DNA of 32,622 nucleotides, taken from assembly GCA_016930835.1 (NCBI GenBank), contig JAFGGA010000120.1:1-32622 (forward strand), written 5' to 3'. Positions within the stretch are counted from its first letter, which is position 1; the number at the start of each line of letters is the position of its first letter. Both the position numbers and the translations under genes were made by a program. Positions 25,620 to 32,622 of this stretch are shown piece by piece. The DNA comes from Deltaproteobacteria bacterium (GTDB lineage: Bacteria > Desulfobacterota > DSM-4660 > Desulfatiglandales > HGW-15). Under the pieces are notes generated by a model. It saw nothing but the letters and a program-made list of their open reading frames with translations. It was not told where the DNA came from and made no database searches.

Positions 25620-27902
25620 TTAAGGCCTGTCCAATTCTTCCCTAACGGCAATGCCGATCTTTTCCAAGGTATAGGGTTTTCTGATGTATTGCGCGGCACC
25701 TATTGACATGGCTTCTTTTACTCGTTCCGTCTCGGAATAGCCGCTGGCTATGATGGCTTTCTGGTTCGGATAAATTTCCAGGATAAGTTTGTAAGTGTCC
25801 AGACCGTCAATACCCGGATCCATAATCATGTCCAATATCACGATATCCACCGGATGATCTTTTATATAATCGATGGCCTCTAACCCGCCGGAAGCGCAAT
25901 GGACCGAATACCCCAACCTTGTTAGGATGGTATTGGCGATCTCCCGTTGTTCTTCAACATCATCGACGATAAGGATGGACTCTCCCCGTCCCATATAATC
26001 TTTCATGGTGCGCTTGAGCGTGTCTTCAGAAATTTCTTCCGTTGTAGCGGGAAAATACAATGTAAATGTGCTCCCTCCACCTTCCACGCTTTCCACATCA
26101 ATGTATCCCTGATGGTCCTTCACGGTGCCCCAGACCACTGTCATGCCCAATCCCGTTCCGCTCCTCCCCATCACTTTTTTGGTGAAAAACGGTTCAAAAA
26201 TATTTTTCAGATCATCGGATGAAATGCCTATCCCATCATCAGAGACAATGAGTACCACATAGTCTCCTTCCTCAACATGGTCGTAACCTGTAATGGGTTT
26301 ATCCACGTAACGGTTTTCAGTTTGTATCCGTAGGACACCACCATCGGGCATGGCTTCGGCGGCGTTGGATATCAGATTCATGAGCGCTTTCGTGATATGT
26401 ATTGAAGACCCATGTATATTCAATAATGCCTTATCCATCCGGGTTTTGATGACAACATTCGGATGAAATGCCTTTATCTTCTCTATCTCTGGGCTGGTAA
26501 CCGTTTCGGAAACGATCTTGTTTAAATCCAAAATTTTTTTATTTTCAACACCCCTGCGAGCCAGCGTAAGGAGGTCCTGCACAATGGTAGCTGCTTTTTG
26601 TCCTGATTTCTGTATGGCCAGGACGCTACTGCGGAGAGGGCTGTCTTCCGGTAAATCCATCAAAAGCAAATCCGGATAGCCGACCAATCCGCTTAAGATA
26701 TTATTCAGGTCATGGGCCACACCTCCGGCCAAGATCCCGATGGCCTCCATCTTTTCAGCTCGTCGGAGTTTTTCTTCAAGTTCCCGCTTTAGTTTTTCCG
26801 CTCTTTTCTTTTCGGTAATATCCCGAACGGTAGTTAACCGGAGTGTTCGTCCCTCTATCTCGATGGTGCTTGTGTGGACCTCCACATCAATGGATGTACC
26901 ATCGGCTTGAAGATCTTTATGCTGGATGATGGGATTTTTAAGGTCTAAATGCTTTTTCTTCCTGCGTTCACGAATATAGGAGTGATGATCCGGGTGGATG
27001 AAATGGATAATGTCCATTCCGATGATATCACCTGTATGTCTGTAGCCATGAAGTTTTAACCAGGCAGGATTCACGTCCACGATACGGCCGTTTTGCGTCA
27101 GGCTCATGGCCTCGAGGGAATCTTGGAAGAGGGCCTTGTATTTTCTTTCCGATTCTTTTAACTGTTCGTTGACCTCGGTTAATTCCATGGCGCGTTGCTG
27201 AATCCGTTGTTCCAATTCATTATTGATTAAACTCAATTCCTTTTCCGCCTGTTCCAGCCGTTTGTTGGCTTCGGACAACTTTCCTTTTTCTTCTTCAAGG
27301 TCAGCCTGTCTGCTGCTTATACCTTTATGATACTCGGTTTTGATACTTTCAAAGGCGTAGGAAATCACACAAACCAAAAATAGCGATATCAAAAATTCCA
27401 TTTTCATGATGATATCGGGGTATACATGGGCATGAAATAGTTCCGGGGAGAAAAGGAGCACTCCCACGCTGGCAAGAAAAAGAAAATTGTACAACGCCCC
27501 TTCTTTTCTGCCGAGCATGAAATATGCTTCCATAGGGAATATAAAAGACCATAAAAGACGATTGGGATAGTTTTGGCTGGTCCCGATCATGTATAGGAAA
27601 AGTAGTCCAAGGGCAATGATGATGAATCGATAAAGAGGTATTATACGGAATGCATATCGGCCAAAGATGAGACTGATGGTACATATTATTCCCAAGAATA
27701 AGAGAAAAGCACCTAAAGTATATTCTTTGGCAGAAAATTGAATGCCGGCAAACAAAAAAATAAATGGGATAGTGCAGACGCCCGCAAGCGCGGTGAGCAT
27801 CCGCTTTGATTTTTCTTCTGACCCAAGATCAAAGTGGATCATGAATCGATCCAATTTTTCGAAAAACAGGTTGGTCCTTGCCGGTTTTTTATCTAAACCC
27901 AT
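25620..27902 (-). CDS. Hybrid sensor histidine kinase with PAS and receiver domains
   Basis: A 760-residue kinase. Order: membrane domain of about six helices (35-185), coiled coil (195-250), PAS (about 252-365), HisKA with the phosphorylated His397 in GGVAHDLNNILSG, HATPase_c (N box NLISNAAEAM, G1 DDGIGI 555-560, G2 GTGLGM 582-587), and a C-terminal receiver with Asp647-Asp648, phospho-acceptor Asp691 in VILDMIMDPG and Lys742. The VAHDLNN form is the sub-type lacking a cytoplasmic partner on the same chain, so a separate response regulator or phosphotransfer protein is expected; none is adjacent. Signal unknown; a membrane or lipid-soluble cue is possible. Confidence 0.93.
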   Translation of the reverse strand: MGLDKKPARTNLFFEKLDRFMIHFDLGSEEKSKRMLTALAGVCTIPFIFLFAGIQFSAKEYTLGAFLLFLGIICTISLIFGRYAFRIIPLYRFIIIALGLLFLYMIGTSQNYPNRLLWSFIFPMEAYFMLGRKEGALYNFLFLASVGVLLFSPELFHAHVYPDIIMKMEFLISLFLVCVISYAFESIKTEYHKGISSRQADLEEEKGKLSEANKRLEQAEKELSLINNELEQRIQQRAMELTEVNEQLKESERKYKALFQDSLEAMSLTQNGRIVDVNPAWLKLHGYRHTGDIIGMDIIHFIHPDHHSYIRERRKKKHLDLKNPIIQHKDLQADGTSIDVEVHTSTIEIEGRTLRLTTVRDITEKKRAEKLKRELEEKLRRAEKMEAIGILAGGVAHDLNNILSGLVGYPDLLLMDLPEDSPLRSSVLAIQKSGQKAATIVQDLLTLARRGVENKKILDLNKIVSETVTSPEIEKIKAFHPNVVIKTRMDKALLNIHGSSIHITKALMNLISNAAEAMPDGGVLRIQTENRYVDKPITGYDHVEEGDYVVLIVSDDGIGISSDDLKNIFEPFFTKKVMGRSGTGLGMTVVWGTVKDHQGYIDVESVEGGGSTFTLYFPATTEEISEDTLKRTMKDYMGRGESILIVDDVEEQREIANTILTRLGYSVHCASGGLEAIDYIKDHPVDIVILDMIMDPGIDGLDTYKLILEIYPNQKAIIASGYSETERVKEAMSIGAAQYIRKPYTLEKIGIAVREELDRP

Positions 27903-28080
27903 GGTATCTCCAGGATTAGGGTCTGTTTAACCTTTGCCTGCAAGATTCATGCTATCTGGTCTTTCCTGAATCGTCCTATCGTGATATCAGTGCTTATGAA
28001 TGGTGGGTTGAAAATGAAATAGATGATGATAAAGTAATGATTTATCTAATGCTAACCTGTTCTTGCATTGGGCCCAACGA

Positions 28081-29730
28081 TCATCTTCTGTCGCGATATT
28101 CCCCGAAAATTTCTCTCAGGATGTTGCATATCTCTCCGAGGGTCGCGTAGGTTTTTACGGCTTCCAATATGAAGGGCATGAGGTTATCGCTCCCTTGGGC
28201 GGCTCTTTTAAGCTGGTCCAATGACGATTGAACGGCCCGGGAATCACGATCTTTCTTTAAACGCGACAAGTTTTTCACCTGCTCTTGTTCAACAGCAGGG
28301 TCAACCCGAAGCAATGGTGTGGTACGATCCTCTTTCATCTGAAATGCATTGACCCCGACCACGATGCGATCACCGCTTTCAACTTCTTTTTGGTAATTGT
28401 AGGAAGCGTCCTCGATCTCTTGTTGGATAAAACCCTGTTCAATGCAAGCAATTACACCTCCCAGTTCATCTATCTTTTTGATTAAAGCCTGGGCCTGTTC
28501 TTCGATCCGGTCGGTTAAAGATTCAATATAATAAGAACCGGCCAGGGGGTCTATGGTATTGACCACCCCGGACTCATGGGCGATGATCTGTTGGGTCCGA
28601 AGGGCGATCCGCACCGAATCCTCAGTGGGCAAGGTGAGGGCCTCGTCCCGGGAGTTGGTGTGTAATGATTGGGTCCCTCCCAGGACGGCTGACAGGGCCT
28701 GGAGGGTAACACGAACGATGTTATTGTCAATCTGCTGGGCCGTCAGGGTGTTGCCTGCGGTTTGGGTGTGGAACCGGAGCATCTGACTAGCTGGTTTTTT
28801 GGCCCCGAAGCGTTCTTTCATGATTCGTGCCCACAGTCGTCTGGCAGCCCTGAACTTGGCTACTTCTTCCAAGAGGTCGGATGATGCATTGAAGAAAAAG
28901 GCCAAGCGGCCTGCGAAGGTATCAATTTCAAGGCCGGCCTCCAATGCTGATTGTATATACACGCAGGCATTGGCCAAGGTGAAGGCGACTTCTTGGACGG
29001 CGGTGGAACCGGCCTCCCGGATATGGTAACCGGATACGGAGATGGTGTTGAATGCCGGCATATGATCGCTGCACCACTGAAAGATGTTGGTAATCAACCG
29101 CAGACTGGGCGTGGGAGGGAAGATATAGGTGCCTCGCGCCACATATTCCTTCAGAACGTCATTTTGGATGGTTCCCCTTAGCTGTTCCGCGGCGACACCT
29201 TGTTTTTCCGCTACCGCGACGTACATGGCCAGCAAAACGGCAGCGGGTGAATTAATGGTCATGGACGTGGAGACCTTGTCTAAGGGGATTTCATGGAACA
29301 AGGTTTCCATATCGGCTAGAGAGTCGATGGTCACACCGACTTTACCCACCTCTCCCATACTCATGGGATCATCGGAGTCATATCCGATCTGGGTGGGGAG
29401 GTCAAAAGCGATAGAAAGACCCGTAGTACCTTGATCCAGGAGATAGCGATATCGCTTGTTGGATTCAGCGGCCGTTGAAAAACCAGCATACTGTCTCATG
29501 GTCCAGAGGCGTCCCCGGTACATGGTGGGCTGCACCCCTCTGGTAAATGGATATTGGCCCGGAAAGCCCAGGTTATGGATGTAGTCGTCATCCATAACCT
29601 GGGGTAGTGCAAGCCGTGTAATTTCTTGGCCGCCGTGATTCAAGAATCGTTCTTTTCGTTCCGGGGATCTGCTGAGGCTCTTTTTAAGCTCGTTTTCTTC
29701 CCATTCTTTTTGTTTCGGGTGCTTCTGCAT
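28081..29730 (-). CDS. Methylmalonyl-CoA mutase, large (substrate-binding) subunit
   Basis: A 549-residue TIM-barrel mutase subunit without the B12-binding domain. Motifs: [15 protein letters not shown] with Tyr81, the residue (Tyr89 in Propionibacterium) that separates methylmalonyl-CoA mutase from isobutyryl-CoA mutase, where it is Phe; PPTPSLR with Arg211 for the carboxylate; and [11 protein letters not shown] with His236. It interconverts (R)-methylmalonyl-CoA and succinyl-CoA. It is encoded 26 bases after the small subunit. The split, small-subunit-first layout is common in this phylum. MeaB and epimerase genes are not in view. Confidence 0.93.
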   Translation of the reverse strand: MQKHPKQKEWEENELKKSLSRSPERKERFLNHGGQEITRLALPQVMDDDYIHNLGFPGQYPFTRGVQPTMYRGRLWTMRQYAGFSTAAESNKRYRYLLDQGTTGLSIAFDLPTQIGYDSDDPMSMGEVGKVGVTIDSLADMETLFHEIPLDKVSTSMTINSPAAVLLAMYVAVAEKQGVAAEQLRGTIQNDVLKEYVARGTYIFPPTPSLRLITNIFQWCSDHMPAFNTISVSGYHIREAGSTAVQEVAFTLANACVYIQSALEAGLEIDTFAGRLAFFFNASSDLLEEVAKFRAARRLWARIMKERFGAKKPASQMLRFHTQTAGNTLTAQQIDNNIVRVTLQALSAVLGGTQSLHTNSRDEALTLPTEDSVRIALRTQQIIAHESGVVNTIDPLAGSYYIESLTDRIEEQAQALIKKIDELGGVIACIEQGFIQQEIEDASYNYQKEVESGDRIVVGVNAFQMKEDRTTPLLRVDPAVEQEQVKNLSRLKKDRDSRAVQSSLDQLKRAAQGSDNLMPFILEAVKTYATLGEICNILREIFGEYRDRR

Positions 29731-29756
29731 AAAATCGTTCCTTTGTGTCCGGTGCG

Positions 29757-30161
29757 TTATTTCTCACAGGCCTTATGAAAGGCTTCCAGGATATCACTGA
29801 TGGGTGTTCCCGGGCCGAAGATAGCGGCAATGCCCGCATTCTTTAATGGGGGGATATCTTCATCGGGAATGATCCCACCCCCCAGAACCGGGATATCTTC
29901 GGCACTCATCCTTTTTAATTCATCTATCACGGCAGTGAAGAGTCTCATATGACCGCCGGAAAGGGAGGATAGACCGATCACCGCCACATCTTCCTGGATG
30001 GCAACCGAGGCGATCTCCCCGGGAGTCTGGCGGATGCCGGTGTAGATGACTTCGAAGCCGTCATCACGCAGGGCGCGTGCGATAATTTTTGCCCCCCGGT
30101 CATGGCCGTCCAATCCTGGTTTGGCAATAAGCACTCGTTTTTTTTTCATATCTCTGGACAT
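29757..30161 (-). CDS. Methylmalonyl-CoA mutase, small cobalamin-binding subunit
   Basis: A 134-residue B12-binding domain with the DxHxxG signature (D18-G-H20-D-R-G23), in which the histidine replaces dimethylbenzimidazole on cobalt, plus GLSSLSGGH and [13 protein letters not shown]. It partners with the large subunit that follows. Start 30161 gives the family's size; 30149 is an alternative. The 395-base region upstream contains a perfect CATACC/GGTATG hairpin (30192-30207) that may lie in the leader. Confidence 0.93.
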   Translation of the reverse strand: MSRDMKKKRVLIAKPGLDGHDRGAKIIARALRDDGFEVIYTGIRQTPGEIASVAIQEDVAVIGLSSLSGGHMRLFTAVIDELKRMSAEDIPVLGGGIIPDEDIPPLKNAGIAAIFGPGTPISDILEAFHKACEK

Positions 30162-30297
30162 GTTTAAGCCTTTTTAAGTGGTTGATGGTTTCATACCCTC
30201 TGGTATGCAAATAAATGAACGAAAGAATTCAGGTAGGTATAGAATTTTTACGGTATGGAATTCAAGGAAAAAGTGAAAATCCGAGCCGTAAATTCAG

Positions 30298-30537
30298 TTA
30301 AAGAATTCCTCCTTCACTACCGATAAGATAGGTGTACCTAAGGCTATGCCCCTTAATTGATCTATCCCTTATATGGCAGGTATGCTTAACCTTCATGTCT
30401 ATTTTTCGATCGGTCAGTGCGATAAACGAACCGACGCCCCCTTTTTGTCCGGCCGGAATATTCATTTGGCATGCGGGCCTAGATGGAAGATGCCGATTTA
30501 GGGGCTTGACGGGCATAATAAGAATAAAACGGATCAA
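30298..30537 (-). pseudogene. Possible remnant of a PilZ-type domain
   Basis: The minus strand reads GVGSFIALTDRKIDMKVKH and then TCHIRDRSIKGHSLRYTYL, which resembles the first half of a PilZ domain (GAFVAL..., I.DIS..GLSFRY). The frame then ends after GSEGGIL without the second half, and only a TTG is available as start. Probably a decayed gene or a chance frame. Between it and 30161 nothing coding is seen except a CATACC/GGTATG hairpin at 30192-30207. Confidence 0.22.
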
Positions 30538-30556
30538 TGTATTTTAACGGATCAGA

Positions 30557-32622
30557 ATGGGTTTACAGGCAGGAAAACATAACCTTGCGGCTCAGAGGGG
30601 GGTTTCTTCGAATAGATCATCATCCTTAAAAGCCACTATTAAGGATCAGTCCGGCGCGGGAAAGACACGCATCGGTGATATTTTATGCAAGGAAGGTCAT
30701 ATTACCAGCGGTCAACTCCAGGAGGCCCTTAACTACCAGAAAAAGAACAAAGGCCGGTTGGGCAGTATACTGTTGCGCTTGGGCTATATTGAAGAAGAGA
30801 CCATTGTCAATGTGCTGAGCCGGATCCATAACTATCCCGCTGCTATTATCTCGAAGATGACACCGGACCCTGAGGCCTTTAAGCTCCTACCCTACTACCT
30901 TGCCAAAGAAAATCTGGCCTTTCCTCTGCGATTAAAAGGAGATACCCTTGAGGTCTCCATGGCGGAACCCACCGACACCACCGCGGTAGAGGCCATGCAG
31001 ACAAAGATCAAAAAGAGCATTAAGGTCTGCGTTTCTTCCGAGAAAGATATTGTTGAAGCATACAAGAGATACTATAAAATCAGTGATCAAGAATATCATT
31101 CATTTTTTGATAAAAAGGAGGTGGAAGAGGGGGAAGAGGATCTTCCCGTGACAGAGGTGGATGACTTCGGTTCGCTTGTCTCCGAGGCTGCCGGAGACTT
31201 GGAGCTTGAGAGCTACGACGAGGATGAACAGGATGAATTCTCGGCGGGAGACGCCCCCATTATTAAGCTGGTGAACGGCATCCTGATCCGGGCGGTGAAC
31301 GAAGGGATCAGTGATATTCATATCGAACCCTTTGAAAAGGCCTTACAAGTGAGATACCGTTTGGATGGCGCCTTGTATAAATCCATGAATCTGCCCATTA
31401 GCATCAAGAACGCCATGATCTCCCGGATCAAGATCATCGCCAGTCTGGATATTTCAGAGCGTCGAATTCCTCAAGACGGCAGGATTAAACTCCGGCTTGG
31501 GAAAAAAAGGGTCATTGATTTCCGTGTATCCACCCTGCCCACGCTGTTTGGTGAGGGGGTTGTCCTGCGTATCCTGGATCCCGCAGCCCTGAATGTGGAT
31601 CTGACCAAATTGGGTTTTGAGAAAAAAACTTATGCGGCCTTTAATCGTTGCATCTCCCGGCCGTACGGCCTGGTCTTGGTGACGGGACCCACGGGTAGCG
31701 GAAAGACAACGACCTTGTACTCGGCATTGAACTCACTGAATAAGGAGGATATCAAAATTCTGACCGCGGAAGACCCGGTGGAGTTTAATTTCAAGGGGAT
31801 CAATCAGGTAAATGTGAAGAATGAGGTGGGGATGACCTTCGCGGCCGCTTTAAAATCGTTCTTGAGGCAAGACCCGGATATCATCATGGTGGGTGAGATC
31901 CGTGATATGGAAACGGCCGAGATCGCTATTAAGGCCGCCATGACCGGCCACTTGGTTTTCAGCACCCTCCATACCAATGACTGCCCTTCTACCATCGGTC
32001 GATTGATGGATATCGGGATCCCCGCGTACATGCTGGCCTCGTCCGTGACCATGGTCCTGTCGCAGCGGTTGGCCAGAAAACTCTGTCCCAAATGCAAGGT
32101 TCCCGTGAAAGATCCTGATCCCGAAGAATTGGAGGCCATGGGATTTTCAAAAGAAGAGATCCCCCAACTACGATTATTCGGACCCAAAGGTTGTCCGGAA
32201 TGCAACAAGGGCTATAAAGGCCGATTGGGTCTTTATGAACTCATGGAAGTCACAGACGAAGTAGCAAAGGCTATCAACGCGGCGGTACCAGAAGATCAAC
32301 TCAGGAAAACGGCCATGGCCGAAGGAATGGACACCTTGAGGGAGGTCGCCCTTGAAAAGGCTCGGCAAGGTGTGACCAGCATCGAAGAAGTCCTTAAAAG
32401 AACCGTTATCACCAAAGAGGCCCTGCCCACGTATTTGATCAATCCGGATGTGGAGAAATATGAGGATGGGGATGTGATCATTCGTGAGGGGAATCAGGAT
32501 GTGGACTTCTTTAAACTCGTCCAAGGGGCTGTATCCGTGGTCAAACAGGGTAATAAAATCGCCCGGATCGTGGAGCCCGGCGAATATTTCGGCGAAATGG
32601 CCGCCATATCCGGAGAACCTAG
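30557..32622 (+). CDS. PilB/GspE-type ATPase with C-terminal cyclic-nucleotide-binding domain (partial)
   Basis: The frame is open from ATG 30557 (first start after a TAA at 30545) to the window end, 688 codons without a stop. Order: MshEN-type N-domain (about 37-95, RIGDILCKEGHI), acidic linker (about 185-232), ATPase core with Walker A GPTGSGKTT (377-385), Asp box TAEDPVEF, Walker B IIMVGEIRD, His box STLHTND, and a zinc site with CPKC (about 510) and CPEC (about 546). The normal T4P/T2SS ATPase ends near 620. After it, DGDVIIREGNQDVDFFKLVQG and then GEYFGEMAAISGEP begin a cNMP-binding beta-roll, cut by the edge. It powers type IV pilus or type II secretion assembly. The extra domain would allow control by a cyclic nucleotide or similar ligand. 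Confidence 0.9.
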   Translation, partial: MGLQAGKHNLAAQRGVSSNRSSSLKATIKDQSGAGKTRIGDILCKEGHITSGQLQEALNYQKKNKGRLGSILLRLGYIEEETIVNVLSRIHNYPAAIISKMTPDPEAFKLLPYYLAKENLAFPLRLKGDTLEVSMAEPTDTTAVEAMQTKIKKSIKVCVSSEKDIVEAYKRYYKISDQEYHSFFDKKEVEEGEEDLPVTEVDDFGSLVSEAAGDLELESYDEDEQDEFSAGDAPIIKLVNGILIRAVNEGISDIHIEPFEKALQVRYRLDGALYKSMNLPISIKNAMISRIKIIASLDISERRIPQDGRIKLRLGKKRVIDFRVSTLPTLFGEGVVLRILDPAALNVDLTKLGFEKKTYAAFNRCISRPYGLVLVTGPTGSGKTTTLYSALNSLNKEDIKILTAEDPVEFNFKGINQVNVKNEVGMTFAAALKSFLRQDPDIIMVGEIRDMETAEIAIKAAMTGHLVFSTLHTNDCPSTIGRLMDIGIPAYMLASSVTMVLSQRLARKLCPKCKVPVKDPDPEELEAMGFSKEEIPQLRLFGPKGCPECNKGYKGRLGLYELMEVTDEVAKAINAAVPEDQLRKTAMAEGMDTLREVALEKARQGVTSIEEVLKRTVITKEALPTYLINPDVEKYEDGDVIIREGNQDVDFFKLVQGAVSVVKQGNKIARIVEPGEYFGEMAAISGEP

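Noticed and set aside
27939-27954. A sigma-54-like sequence before the hybrid kinase (TAGCATGAATCTTGCA on the minus strand).
   Set aside because: It lacks one of the invariant GG bases.

Overview
The window looks like chromosomal DNA from a deltaproteobacterial (Desulfobacterota, sulfate-reducer-like) genome of moderate GC. This is inferred from gene content: a two-gene methylmalonyl-CoA mutase, an acyl-CoA dehydrogenase, a thiolase paired with a DUF35 protein, a DUF362 iron-sulfur protein, a five-haem cytochrome c, a sigma-54-type promoter in front of a chemotaxis receptor, and arginine-rich 'RRxxxDRR' small proteins. No rRNA, tRNA, CRISPR array, prophage, integrase or complete insertion sequence was seen.

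Layout. 1-170 is a truncated copy of a palindromic repeat. 267-2860 (+) holds a flavin-binding PNPOx-like protein, an enoyl-CoA isomerase and a DUF362 ferredoxin-type protein. 2850-5343 (-) is a translationally overlapping pair, a secreted single-Cache protein followed by a methyl-accepting chemotaxis protein, behind a good sigma-54 promoter. 5752-7653 (+) is a PpiD/SurA-type periplasmic chaperone with a structured leader. 7655-12689 (-) holds a twice-frameshifted ICMT/PEMT-like methyltransferase, a five-haem cytochrome c, a damaged STAS-like protein, an acyl-CoA dehydrogenase and a GNAT acetyltransferase. 12690-13350 is a repeat-rich gap with a complete 180-bp palindromic element and a perfect 30-bp inverted REP pair. 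13351-18900 (-) is bioA-bioF followed by a secreted double M16 peptidase. 18901-20163 is a sparse region with a gene remnant and two small + strand proteins. 20181-23599 (-) runs thiolase, DUF35 partner, prmA, rsmE. 23772-30161 (-) holds an undescribed membrane protein, a hybrid histidine kinase and the split methylmalonyl-CoA mutase, transcribed small subunit first. 30557 to the end (+) is a PilB/GspE ATPase with a C-terminal cyclic-nucleotide-binding domain, cut by the window edge.

The acyl-CoA dehydrogenase, enoyl-CoA isomerase, thiolase/DUF35 pair and methylmalonyl-CoA mutase fit beta-oxidation of fatty or branched acids and propionyl-CoA handling. The bioA-bioF pair supplies the first dedicated ring-building steps of biotin synthesis. 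Signalling is represented by the Cache/MCP pair, the hybrid kinase and the PilB-cNMP fusion. The most unusual material is non-coding: the long palindromic element present in two inverted copies 12.7 kb apart. I did not find a clearly new multi-gene system.
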